From NCBI RefSeq assembly GCF_017591435.1, contig NC_059287.1, positions 8,164,687 through 8,228,686 on the forward strand: DNA of 64,000 nucleotides, given 5' to 3'. Shown here in pieces: positions 1 through 9,986 of this stretch. The notes below the pieces were generated by a model that had not been told where the DNA came from, did no database searches, and was given only the letters and a program-made list of their open reading frames with translations. Both the position numbers and the translations under genes were made by a program. Numbering within the stretch: the stretch's first letter is position 1; every line of letters begins with the position of its first letter. The stretch comes from Portunus trituberculatus. Its lineage: Eukaryota > Arthropoda > Malacostraca > Decapoda > Portunidae.

Positions 1-239
1 CACTCTCCACCAATCCCCATTCTGATGGTCTGTCCTTAATTATTGTTCTCATTTCTCTTCCTACCAAAAGTCTTCCATCCATTTTAGTAAACTGCCATGC
101 ACTCCTCCTACCATTTCAAGTTTCCAGATCAGTCTCTGGTGTGGTACCTTATCAAAGGCCTTTTTTAAATCCAGATATATTCCATCAGCCCAACCATCTC
201 TTTCCTGTATTACATCTATCACCCTCGAATAGTAACATA

Positions 240-718
240 TCAGGTTTGTCGTGCATGAACGCCTTTTCTAAAACCAAATTGACACTCACAAAGTATGTCA
301 TTTTTCTCCAAGAAGTCTGTCCATCTAGTCTTCACCACCCTCTCACACATCTTAGCTACCACACTTGTAAGTGACACTGGTCTATAGTTCAATGGGTCTC
401 TCTTGTTACCTGATTTATAGATTGGGACAATGTTAGCTCTTTTCCAGTCTTGGGGCACTACGCCTTCCCTTAATGAGGCATCAATTACTTCACAAACTTT
501 TTCTGCCAATTGCTCCTGCATTCTCTTAAAATCCATCCTGATACCCCATCAGGTCCCACAGCTTTTCTCACTTCTAAACTCCCCATCATGTTCTTGATCT
601 CCTCCACAGTTACTTGAAACTCCTTCATAATCCCTTTCTGTTCCATTACCAGTGGTTTGTCAAAAGCAGTCTCCTTTGTGAATACCTTCCGAAAGCATCC
701 ATTCATAGCCTCTGCCAT
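240..718 (-). pseudogene. LINE reverse transcriptase, N-terminal fragment
   Basis: Two overlapping minus-strand frames (485-718, then 240-536) encode the start of a LINE RT. Visible are the block 'VRKAVGPDGVSGWILRECR' and then 'PLNYRPVSLTSVVAKMCER', followed by 'CQFGFRKG', which are RT motifs 0-2 of CR1-like elements. A frameshift near 500-530 separates them. The catalytic FADD block would lie beyond the left edge of the window. Confidence 0.85.
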
Positions 719-1065
719 TTCCTGGGATCTTCACTGTATACTCCATTTACTTCTAAACTTTCAATACTTTCTCTATTTTTGATGTTGTTGTTCACATGTC
801 TGTAAAAAGCCTTGGTTGGTCTTTACATTTATCAATTATATCCTTTTCTTGTTTCTTTCTTTCTTCTCTTCTAATCAACACATATTCATTTCTTGCTCTT
901 TTGTAACTTTCCCACTGCTTAATCCGTCTTTTCCTTCTCCACCTCTTCCATGCATCCTCTTTTCTTGTTCTAGCCTTTTCACATCTATCGTTAAACCAGT
1001 CCTGCTTTCCAACTTCTCTATGTTGTCTTATTGGTACAAATTTTTCTCACCTTCTTTGTATATTT

Positions 1066-1905
1066 TTATAAATTCCTTCCACTTTTCATTTGCTCCTTAG
1101 CACTCTTGAATTTCATCCAATTTGTCTCTTGAAAGAATTTCTTTAGGTTTCCAAAATCTGTCTTGGCATAATTCCATCTTCCCACTTTATATTCTTCATT
1201 TCTTCTAGATTTCTCTTCGTCTATCACCTTGAACTCCAAAACTGCATGATCACTCTTTGCTAAAGGGCACTCCACCCTCATCTCCTCAATGACCATTGGC
1301 TCTGTACTAAAGACCAAGTCCAGTCTTGACGATGCTCCCTCTCCTCCAAACCTAGTATCTTCTTTGACCCACTGAGTTAACACATTTTCCATTGCCAGTG
1401 TCAATAGTGTATTTCCCATGTTGTCTCTGATCCTTCCATTGACCAGTCCTCCCAACACACCTCTTTACAATTAAAATCTCCCATCATTATAGTTCGTTCA
1501 CAGCCACCCAACATTTCTTCCAGACATGTTCCTGTATCACTTATCATTTCTTCATATTCCTGTACTGACCATGCATTTGTCTTAGGTGGTACGTACACCA
1601 CTATGTAGTGCCTCTTTTTTCCTTCATTAGTTTCTGCTCTGATCTTTAGCACTTCTGCCTTTCCCATACCTTTTTTCACTTGATCCACCTTTATATCTTT
1701 TTTAACCAGCAACATCACTCCTCCTCCCATCTTACCTACTCTATTTCTTTTCCAAACGTTATATTTCCTTCTCCAACCTTCATCAGGTCTTCTCCTCTCT
1801 CAGTTTTGTTTCAGTAAGACCCACAATATCTGGGTTCTTGTCCCTCAAGTAATCGTTGAGTTCTAAAATCCCCGATATCACTCCATTTATGTTGGAATAC
1901 ATTAC
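1066..1905 (-). pseudogene. LINE EEP (AP-like) endonuclease domain
   Basis: The endonuclease of LINE copy 1 is spread over three frames. It starts at about 1902 ('MYSNINGVISG', then 'DIVGLTETKL' with the metal-binding Glu). It continues at 1401-1730 ('MMGDFNCKEVCWED', the GDFN motif) and ends at 1066-1458 ('AKSDHAVLEF', the SDH catalytic motif). In a working element this domain nicks target DNA to prime reverse transcription. All key motifs survive but at least two frameshifts separate them. Confidence 0.85.
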
Positions 1906-2803
1906 ATTTCGCTCATATGTAAGTTTCTTTAGTCCTTTCTTGCTGTACTTTTCTGGGTTATGAACCACTTCCTCAGTCTCATATCCAAGATTCTCCAGAA
2001 AAACTCTTTCTTCTCTCTTCTGTCCTCTCTTCATTTTTTTCAAAGCCTCCTTTCTCAACTCATTTAACATTTCTCTTTCCTTTTCACCGAGATCTCTTCT
2101 CAACCAAATCTTCCTTGTTGTTTCCTGCTGGGCTAGCCTCCATGACTTCTCCACCAATTCATCTACATCCTTTTGTGACTTAAGTTTGATTCTTATTGGC
2201 CTCATACCTTCTCTTGTGAACTTTCCAATTCTATGGAAGTCCTCTATTTCTTGTACTAGGTCTTTTCCCTCCTCTTGCACCACATTAATGATATTATTTA
2301 TCACCTTTTTTATGTTTTTCTCTCTCTCCATTTTACTCGGTGTCTTATCCTCCTCCACACCAAATATCACCACACATCTCTTTTTGTCTACAGTTTCCCT
2401 CACCAATGTCTCATTTGACTTAATAACCTTCACCACTTTCTCAGCTATCTTCTCTTCTATGATCTGTTGATCTATAATTTCAGCAAGGCCCAAAGTTTTC
2501 TCCCTGACTCTTTGATTTCCTTTTCCAGACTTGCAACTTTGTAATTTACCTCCTTTCTTTCCACTTCCTGACTTTTTTTCCATTCAGCCTGCTTCTCCAT
2601 CACTTTTCCTAGAGATTCTCCACATTTTCGCAATTCACTTTAATTAGCTTAACTTCCTCTTTCAGTGCTGCATTTTCCTTCTTCATATCGGCACAGTCTC
2701 TCTTTACATTGTCATAACTCGTTTCCAGGCCCTCATACTTTTCAAACAGTTTTTCAATTTTACCTTCTAACTCCAGAATTTTCTTCACATAAGTCTTCTC
2801 CAT
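1903..2803 (-). pseudogene. LINE ORF1 (coiled coil plus RRM-like RNA-binding protein)
   Basis: An ORF at 2609-2803 starts at Met 2803 and encodes a heptad-rich coiled coil rich in Lys and Glu. After a short frame change, 1783-2583 continues as a basic region, then an RRM-like core ('RCVVIFGVEED' and 'RPIRIKLKS') and a basic C-terminal part. This matches ORF1 proteins of CR1/Jockey-group LINEs, which coat the element RNA. The ORF1 frame reads straight into the first residues of the endonuclease with no stop, so a loss of the ORF1 stop or a natural fusion is possible. Confidence 0.75.
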
Positions 2804-2870
2804 TATTCCTTGAAACCCTGTGAAGTCTGATTCTCTTTCGAGTTCACGGCCGCCATGTTGCGAGACGTAA

Positions 2871-3521
2871 ACAAACCAGCTGATGGCTCAAACGCAGGCT
2901 ACAGTTTATATTTACCTTCACTGGACATTATTTTGCTAATCAACAGTTAACATGACTATATGGAGACGGGACAAACATTACCAGCTCCTTTCCCACCTTG
3001 GTTACTCTTAGGTAACTGTAGAATTATAGATGATTGCTCTGGAGCTCAGCGACCACCTCCGCCATCGACGATGTCCCGTGTGTGTGTGTGTGTGTTTGCG
3101 TAGTGTCATCACTCACCAAGCTGTTTCTGCTTGACGGATCACACAGTGGGCGGAGGAGGAATCCTTGATAAGGCAATAACTAAACTTTCAGAGGTCACAT
3201 CGAGCTAGAAAGTACATCATTGTATTCGGAATAACAAAGAGAAAATAATTATTAGTATTCAAACAGTCTTCTAACAATTTCTAGGTTTACCATTTTTACC
3301 CGTCATGGGATACTGGAAAATAGTTTAATCACCGGAACATAAGGATTAATACTGCTGTTATCCTTGAAATGTCTACAGTTTTCTGTGAAAATGGCAAGTT
3401 CCTATCGTAATTCCTTACATGTTTAAATTGCCTTTATTTACCCACTTTAAAGGTCTCTTTAAATGCCCTGCCACATGGTAGGCAACATGACTTGTTGTTG
3501 CTTATGATTTTGTAGCATTTT

Positions 3522-3556
<35 letters not shown>

Positions 3557-3779
3557 ATTTTCTAGTGTATTTATGTTATAGACCTTCATTTAATAACATC
3601 AGGACAGAGGGGGAGGGAGGCTATGTGCCTTGTAGTTGGCTGTGAGGTCGGCAGTGACCGGGCAGTCACAAGCAGTGTCTTGCCTTGCCGGACGTCTTGG
3701 AATGTAGATATGCAGCGCTCTGCAGCTAATCGTCTTTTGATTTTCCACACTTTACCTGCACTTTAGAACATTGAAAGTC
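2871..3779. other. Non-coding stretch with simple repeats
   Basis: I see no gene. It holds a short (GT)8 tract near 3079-3095 and a run of about 28 T at 3525-3553. The T run could be the poly(A) tail of a minus-strand retroelement, but no body is recognisable beside it. Confidence 0.5.
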
Positions 3780-3887
3780 ATGGGTCGTCAATCAAAGATG
3801 AAGACCAACCAAAGAGAAAGGATGAAGAAGCTGAATAAGAGGAGAAGGGAGGAAGAGGGCAAAGATCTCAGTCGCTCATCGCAGTGA
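3780..3887 (+). CDS. Small very basic ORF, 35 aa, function unknown
   Basis: ATG at 3780 opens a 35-codon frame ending TGA at 3885-3887. The peptide is highly charged, with many Lys, Arg and Glu residues and a run 'KRRREEEG'. It could be a first exon or the N-terminus of the degenerate gene that follows, because 3930-4157 begins 42 bases later in another frame. I do not recognise it. Confidence 0.25.
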   Translation: MGRQSKMKTNQRERMKKLNKRRREEEGKDLSRSSQ

Positions 3888-3929
3888 CATCCGCCACCAC
3901 CCACTCATGACCTAACCCCGGTCACACAC

Positions 3930-4440
3930 GTGTCCTCTCCACCACCACCACCTCAGCTTGTTCCCTCAACCTCACAGCTGTCAGCTTCACCATCACAAGC
4001 AACAACCGAGTCACGAGAAACAACAAGGATGGATACACCTTTTCATCTTTTGAAAAGGAAGATTCCTCCTTGTGAAGATGAAAGATTCATTATTTTTCAT
4101 TCACAGCTTGAAAGTTTGGTATCAGGAGCATGTACCAAATGCTGGGAACCAAGATAATGGAGGCAACAAATAACAGCTTTGACACCTACATCAATGTCAC
4201 GTGTTCCACATGCGGTGACAGTGACATGCCAGTAACACCATGTCACTTGGTAGATGATGCTGGGAAGGAAAAAGACCATACTGAGCTGAGCTTGTATATG
4301 AGGTAATAAATTACCTTGGCTGTGCAGGATTGAACAGAATTGCCCAGGGACTAAGCATGTAGCCAACAAACATCGTGACATGCAATGCTCAACAGAAAAC
4401 GGTTCATATCTCAAAACTAAAGTTATTGATATTTTGAGCG
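3930..4440 (+). pseudogene. Degenerate ORF with paired CxxC motifs, possibly transposase-like
   Basis: The frame 3930-4157 starts with a Pro/Ser-rich segment, then 'EDERFIIFHSQLESLV' and a CxxC ('CTKC'). After a frameshift near 4150 a second CxxC ('CSTCGDSD') and an acidic segment follow. A third frame near 4310 reads 'VINYLGCAGLNRIAQGLSM'. The last piece and the zinc-like CxxC pairs remind me of the Mutator-like transposase domain found in many invertebrate orphan ORFs, but this is from memory and weak. The region is clearly broken by frameshifts and a stop. Confidence 0.3.
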
Positions 4441-5184
4441 CAATATCTCCGTTAACTTTTAAGTAATTTGAGATATAAAGGTATCAATGGAAAGAGGAAA
4501 CATAGGACATTTTTTTTCATCGTGAGACATTTTGAAAAAACTACATGTCTCTAAAAAAAATTTTTAAAGGAAAAAAAAGGTAGTTAGTTTTTTGTCATCA
4601 ATATTAAAAAAAAAAAAATTTGGTATATGAATTAAGATAACCTAAATGTTTCACGATGAAAAAAAAAGCTACATCTACTTATACTTATACTTATACTTAT
4701 TTTCAGAGTAGTAGGTTGAAAAACATTCGAGAAATAGCAAAGAATGCCGATGCTATTTTTTACTGTTTTCAGAGCGTATTATATATATTTTTTTTCTCTA
4801 AAACTAATGATCGTATTTCAATAATACTTGGGATTCTTGTAATTGAGGTACTAATACATAAACACACCAAATTTCATGAGAATCTGACTAAAAACAAATA
4901 CACCTCTTAAGTAAAAAGCGTCGCCTGCCCTTATAGACCAGTGGTGGGAGGAGGGTGGGAATCACCACCGGAAGAGGGACAAAATTTGCTTATATTTTTC
5001 TAGACCAGTTTTTTGTGTAGATTACGAATCTGGAAGGTGATTAGCCAGGTTCGGGGGCGTTTCTGAGATATTAAGGGTCAAAGGTCAACATACGTAAAAA
5101 TTAGCCAATTTCAGAAAATAGGGAAAATCACCATTGAACATACTTTTCTAAGCCAGTTTTTTGTGTAGATTATGAATCTGATGG
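4441..5184. repeat. AT-rich non-coding DNA with a degenerate tandem duplication and a hexamer repeat
   Basis: Two related segments (about 4986-5085 and 5130-5225) both contain 'agttttttgtgtagatta', an 'aatctg' block, a 'gtgattaac/gccag' block and end in 'gatattaggg/ttc'. This looks like an old tandem duplication with a period of roughly 145 bases. A short hexamer repeat (acttat x4) lies at about 4677-4700. No gene is seen. Confidence 0.55.
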
Positions 5185-6150
5185 GTGATTAACTATTTCG
5201 AAGATGTTTCTAAGATATTAGGTTCTTTGCCATTTTGCTTTGCTATGAACAAACAAAACTATGCCAGATATGGGTCCTTCTATTGTCGCCAGCTAATGAC
5301 ACTTGATGATACACATCCAGGTGCCAGGGCTGAACTTCAAAAAGACCTGTCTGTCTGTCGAAACAATACTGGAATCAGGCAGTCAGTTGATGCAGTTGGA
5401 GAGCAGACATTCATGAAGAACTCAAAAACACCTGGTGGAATCAAGAACTTCAGTCATCACGAAACAGCATACAAGAAATGGGTACTGAACCATCCATTTA
5501 CATCTGCTATGGTTTCCTCTCTATTAGAAGTCAGCAACCTCAGTGACACTAGTCAAAACCCAAGGAAATGCCTAAGAAGAAAAGAAATACATAATTCAGA
5601 GGACCGTGTTATATGGACAATGGATGTTATCAAGTCCTGCTTCATCAACCCATTCTCACCTGATATTGACCCTTGTAAGCTGTTCAACATTGTTTCAGGC
5701 AAACCATTATGTAGCGAAGTCGAAGAGCACCTTTTATCAACCCACAAACGAGGAAGTGAACTCCATTGTGCTTTCAATACCCGACTAGACATGGAAAAGG
5801 ATGCTGAAACTCGTTTTTTTTTTATCCAATACCAAGATCACTTTGGAGAAGCTTTCAAGATAGCAATAAGAGGACAATACTGCAGTCTGCACGAGGACAA
5901 ATAAAAAATGTAGCAGTACAGAGAGATATCCTTGGTGTACTGGCAGCCAAGTCGAGTGAAGAGAACATGCCAGTCAATTTGTATATAGCATTAACTTACC
6001 CTTTAGCACCTGTGCCTCTGTCTCTAGCAGCACCAGATGGCACTCGCCGATCAACACCTAAATGTCAAATGATGGAAGTTGTTCTCACGTCACTAGATTC
6101 GACAAATACTGCCAATGAAATCCCAGAGAATGCAGTGTACATTATTGACC
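5185..6150 (+). pseudogene. Decayed copy of a multicopy family of unknown function
   Basis: The frame 5185-5904 (the first residues may be spurious) carries 'NKQNYARYGSFYCRQLM', 'GAVGEQTF'-like and 'SKTPGGIKNFS' blocks. A second frame, already open upstream and used to about 6150, carries 'LTYPLAPVPLSLAAPDGT' and 'AVYIIDLVAYL'. I recall this block order from large uncharacterised proteins that are highly multicopy in decapods, cnidarians and some other invertebrates; no biochemical role is known to me. The frame change sits at a run of ten T near 5812-5821. The C-terminus is cut at about 6160, where a LINE fragment begins. Family assignment is from memory; the frameshift and truncation are seen directly. 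Confidence 0.6.
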
Positions 6151-6159
6151 TTGTGGCAT

Positions 6160-6235
6160 ATTTACACTACATTTTTTATTTAATAGTTCTGCCATACTTT
6201 TTGGGTCTTCCACTAACCCGTTCTCTCCTTTTAAC

Positions 6236-6242
<7 letters not shown>
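6160..6242 (-). mobile_element. Short LINE fragment (linker before RT)
   Basis: Minus-strand translation gives 'DRLKGENGLVEDPKSMAELL', nearly the same as the segment just upstream of the RT in the copy at 54.4-54.5 kb. It is about 80 bp, truncated at both ends, and ends directly at a (TG)n tract. It interrupts the end of the unknown-function pseudogene. Confidence 0.75.
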
Positions 6243-6322
<80 letters not shown>

Positions 6323-6326
6323 TGTG
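6243..6326. repeat. (TG)n microsatellite
   Basis: Nearly pure TG dinucleotides, with CG interruptions at the right end. It abuts the 5'-truncated end of the LINE fragment on its left. Confidence 0.97.
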
Positions 6327-6779
6327 TTTTGTCTGTACACCACATGTGATGTGTATGCTTGCAACATGTATGTATTACCTATTTATGATACATTATATAG
6401 ATCATATCAATTATTAATTTATTCATATAAGATAGGAAAGCTGGCCACAGGCAACATTGAGAATAAAAAAATAAAAAAATCACTTAGTTGCCAGTTCCCA
6501 TATGGTTCCAAGAGAATTAGTCAAAATAAATGGGTAAATGTCATGATATCTCCCTCTTAAATGACATCAAGTCATAGGAAGATGGAAATACAGAAGCAGA
6601 TGGGGAGTTCCAGTGGTAATAGGCATGCAAAATGTGAACAAAAGTCCCTTGGGTAACTCGGACTTTCAGATAACCTGGATTGGCCTCCACCCTAATTAGT
6701 TTGACTCATGCAAGGGTTACTGTATTAGTGACTCTACATTTATCCTCTGCTTTTTTTTATGTCAATATTAATTATGAAG
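6327..6779. other. Non-coding, nothing recognised
   Basis: AT-rich sequence with scattered stops in all frames. I see no gene or repeat structure. Confidence 0.4.
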
Positions 6780-6787
6780 GTTATCAG
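6780..6787. repeat. Target-site duplication, left copy (GTTATCAG)
   Basis: Identical to 8198-8205 on the other side of the hAT-like element. Confidence 0.88.
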
Positions 6788-7237
6788 GAGAGATGTACTG
6801 ATGCATCGGTATCAGAATTGGCGGTATCGGCCCATTTTTTGGGTATCAGTATCGGTATCGGCTTATTTTATGCCGATACTCCCGATACCTAAGAGGAATT
6901 TACTACTTAGTGATATATTCGATATAAGATATTGATGATACCAAATTAATATAATACAGCGTATTAAGTTTCCGTGGTGATTACCGTATGTCATAGAATA
7001 CTGTTTTCTGTGGTAATAAGCCACAACCTCTAAATTGGACGCATATGAAACGCGTATAGGCTGAACTCCGGCATCCTATCACACGGTCGGTCATGAGTCA
7101 CCACGCATTCTCACTGTCTCTCAGTCAGACGTTGCTCCTCCACCCACACAAAGTTCACACAGGTGAAAAGCTTAGGTTTTTTAACTATAATCTAAAAATG
7201 TCAAACTTCAGATATTGAGAATCCAACAAAATGATTT

Positions 7238-7239
<2 letters not shown>

Positions 7240-7309
<70 letters not shown>
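7240..7309. repeat. (TA)n microsatellite inside the hAT-like element
   Basis: About 35 uninterrupted TA units. Confidence 0.97.
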
Positions 7310-7310
<1 letters not shown>

Positions 7311-7939
7311 CTAGGCACTTTGCATTATTGTAAATAACAGCATATTCTTATTTGATTTATAATTAACAGTGCTAGTGCTAGCCTTTTCCAAGATATCATA
7401 ACTGGAATAGGTGGAAGCTCGAATTATATGTGTATATTAATTTTAATGCATGCTTAATTTTTGAGTTACTTGTGTTAACCTAAGGATGTAAAAATTCCAT
7501 AACTAAGAAAGTAACGATTCTGTTTTGTAATCATGTGCATTGTGTATGATTTGTTGTATATTAATTATTTAAGATCATAGCAATACACTAGAAATTAATA
7601 ATAAACTAAACTTTTTCTATTTAATTGAAAAGATTAGGTGAAAGCTTATTTTTCTGAATTAGTCTACTAATGTCTAATGAATTAATATCAAAAGATGTCA
7701 GATTTAATTAAAGAGACACATACACAACAAAATGAGTTTCTTTTGCTAATATTTTTGTCTGTTTTACAATTTTAATAATTTTGAAAATATTTTTTATCGC
7801 CAAAATATCATCAATACAATTAATAATAATAATGCACAAGACCAAATGGTCACTAAAGGAGTAAGAAGTAAGAATTTAAAATAACTGACAAGAATCAGAA
7901 GACTGAGAAGATATTAATTCCAATTACTGAGTAATTTAC

Positions 7940-8086
7940 CTTTGCAAATGGCTTCAAAAAGCTTCTAGAATTGCTCCTATTTCACAAACGTTCTCAGAAG
8001 GACGTACAGCATCCCCCAAAACAAAGCCTCCTATCTGATAACGCTTGCCGTCCACCAACTCATTCTGGTGTCCAGTGCAATATTCA
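7940..8086 (-). other. Exon-like coding stretch inside the hAT-like element
   Basis: On the minus strand an acceptor-like 'ctacttatag' precedes 8086 and a donor-like 'aaag|gtaaat' follows 7940. In between, one frame reads 'NELVDGKRYQIGGFVLGD' and 'NVCEIGAILEAF' before a TGA near a T5 run. The composition is protein-like and unlike the AT-rich surroundings. I do not recognise the protein. It could be a captured host exon or a remnant of an unknown element gene. Confidence 0.3.
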
Positions 8087-8197
8087 CTATAAGTAGTAGT
8101 ATCGGTATCGGTGGTATCAGTATCGATAGTAGTATCGGTATCGGCCAAATTAGGTGGTATCGGAATCGACCAAAATTTTGGTATCGGTACATCTCTA

Positions 8198-8205
8198 GTT
8201 ATCAG
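8198..8205. repeat. Target-site duplication, right copy (GTTATCAG)
   Basis: Identical to 6780-6787. Confidence 0.88.
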
Positions 8206-8225
8206 CAAACAGACTGACAGCTTAC

Positions 8226-8298
8226 CAAAGGCTTTTCCATCTCCTTCAAATCCCTGCCACCATTGTCCTCTTCTCCAGATTCCTCATTATTCTTGAGT
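8226..8298 (-). other. Candidate host exon, 73 nt
   Basis: On the minus strand a good acceptor ('tatttgcttgcag', just above 8298) and a donor ('gtaagc', just below 8226) bound a 73-nt segment. It is open in one frame only, encoding an acidic peptide that begins 'LKNNEESGEEDNGG'. Splice-site quality and an open frame are the only evidence. It lies 21 bases outside the hAT-like target duplication, so it would belong to the host DNA. No neighbouring exon in matching phase was found. Confidence 0.25.
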
Positions 8299-9456
8299 CT
8301 GCAAGCAAATACACAATACATATTAATAACTCTTAAGACAAATAAGTAAATAATCTACTTATCTATATACCAGGCTGACAATTCCACATAAGATGTGCCA
8401 AACAAGGCCCATACATCATTTAGACAACAGCTTTTTCAGTTTTTGCTAGACTGAAAAAGTCTTGTGGCCCACCATGCTACATTCCAAGAGCCCAGACACT
8501 GCATGGCTGGCCATAAACATCCATAACAAGGCTTGACACCTTAACAATGGTTCAACCCTGCCCTTTCATACAGAGACTGTTCACTGTCCTACATCTCCAA
8601 CCCTGAGATCACACCAGATGCATGGTCCTATTATTGATACTACAAAAATACATCTACATATACATATAAAGAGTAGTTAGTGTATATTCATATTATATAC
8701 TTTAGGTGATGTAATATTCGTACATGGTGATCCGTCATAGTTTAAAGAAGACTCTCCAACCACACAGGCTAACACTGACTGACCTGCTGGGCAGCTCCAC
8801 CAATCCCATTCTGGCCTTCAAGACCCTCAACTTCACTAGGACCTTCTTACAAAAATCAACTCAGCTCCACCACATCTTGAAGCTATAACCACCACATACT
8901 GCACTTCTGGGACACTAGAGGCTGTGACACACAGCCTGCACAGCCATAACAAACCAACAAAAGAACAATAAGAACAAGTTTAAAAGAGTTAAAAAGAAAC
9001 AAGAAAAAAGATGAATGAATAAGAGAAATAGAGAAAAAAGAGAAAAAGAAAGAAGACAGAAAAAAACAGTACCAATGTAGCTGTTTTCTTTAGACTATTT
9101 CATGAGAAATAATGGGAAAATTGGCAAGACCTAATCTACAAGAAGGAAGGTAACCACAGGCAAGGAAAAACACACAGAAATATAGGTCAGTTAAATGATA
9201 TATACAAGAAAAGAAAAGTACAACAAAGAGGAAAATGTGTATGAACAAAGGGAAATAAAGTGAACACAGAGGCACTGTAAAATTTACTGTTCTCTTCATC
9301 ATTTTTCCCTTATCTAACTTTCTGAGATTATAATAACCTTCATATGAGAATGCACCAAATTCACCACATAGAAAGTGTCTGCATCTCTGCATCTGGGCTA
9401 ATTTTTTTTCTTTATAGTGTTACGTTATTAATGTTAACTTATCACATGAACACGGC
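8299..9456. other. Non-coding DNA, one small hairpin
   Basis: No gene is recognised. A short inverted repeat near 8429-8460 pairs 'ctttttcag' with 'ctgaaaaag' across an 11-base loop. A purine-rich A/G tract (about 8965-9065) precedes the next LINE fragment. Confidence 0.4.
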
Positions 9457-9469
9457 ATGAATTTTGTTA

Positions 9470-9869
9470 ACAAGGTGTGTGTGTATTTACCAATTTGTAT
9501 TTACCTATTTGTGTATTACAGGGCCCGACCTAAGCTCTACTTGTCCATTCCTGTCATATTTCTCTTTCATCTGATTGACACACACTGCGTCAACGACATC
9601 ACTGCTCAGTTTATTCCACTTATCAATGCTACGATGCAGGAAACTGTATTTTCTCACGTCATTTAGACAGATGTCTTTTATTAGCTTTTTTCCATGTCCT
9701 TGTGGTCACTTTTATCAACTCTCTGTCCAGTATGTCAATCTTGTTCACCAATTTATACATAGTTATCATGTCTCCTCTTGTTCTTCTCTCTTCTAATGTG
9801 GTCAGCCCCAGCTTCCTCAGTCTTTCCTCATAGTCTAACTTCCTGAGTTCTGGTACCATCCTTGTTGCT
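9470..9869 (-). mobile_element. LINE 3' fragment (RT C-terminus plus 3' UTR), divergent subfamily
   Basis: The minus-strand frame 9659-9922 encodes 'ATRMVPELRKLDYEERLRKL' followed by 'TTLEERRTRGDMITMYKL', the conserved C-terminal tail of the RT protein in this LINE group. The 3' end near 9470-9500 shows the family signature 'tatttacc...tacagggccc', in a variant form. It is 5'-truncated at a (TG)n tract. Confidence 0.8.
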
Positions 9870-9896
9870 TGTGTGTGTGTGTGTGTGTGTGTGTGT
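9870..9896. repeat. (TG)n microsatellite between two LINE copies
   Basis: About 13 TG units separate the truncated 5' end of one LINE fragment from the 3' end of the next. Confidence 0.95.
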
Positions 9897-9986
9897 TTGT
9901 TAACCAAGTTGTATTTTACCAAGTTGTAGTTTTACAGGGCCTGGGCTTTATGCTTGTGTGGCCCCGTCTCCATATCTACACTTATG

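Larger units (their letters stand above)
1..2870 (-). mobile_element. CR1/L2-type non-LTR retrotransposon (LINE copy 1), 3' end outside window
   Basis: Reading the minus strand from about 2870 gives a coiled-coil/RRM-like ORF1, an exonuclease-endonuclease-phosphatase (EEP) endonuclease and the N-terminal half of a reverse transcriptase, then the window ends. This order is typical of CR1/L2/Jockey-group LINEs. The subfamily is related to, but distinct from, the copy at 9.9-14.0 kb. Frames are broken repeatedly, so this is a dead copy. The clade is inferred from motif style, not from a tree. Confidence 0.85.
6788..8197. mobile_element. Non-autonomous hAT-like element, 1410 bp
   Basis: The perfect 8-bp duplication GTTATCAG flanks the element (6780-6787 and 8198-8205). 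The termini are inverted: left 'agagatgtactgatgc', right complement 'agagatgtaccgatac'. Both ends are followed by many subterminal 'tatcggtatcgg' repeats, a usual place for hAT transposase binding. An 8-bp duplication with short inverted repeats is the hAT signature. No transposase is encoded. The middle holds a (TA)n tract and AT-rich DNA, and the right part contains an odd coding-like stretch (7940-8086). Confidence 0.88.

Noticed and set aside
6142..6345. Thr/His repeat protein
   Set aside because: It is a (TG)n tract read through from a LINE fragment, not a gene.
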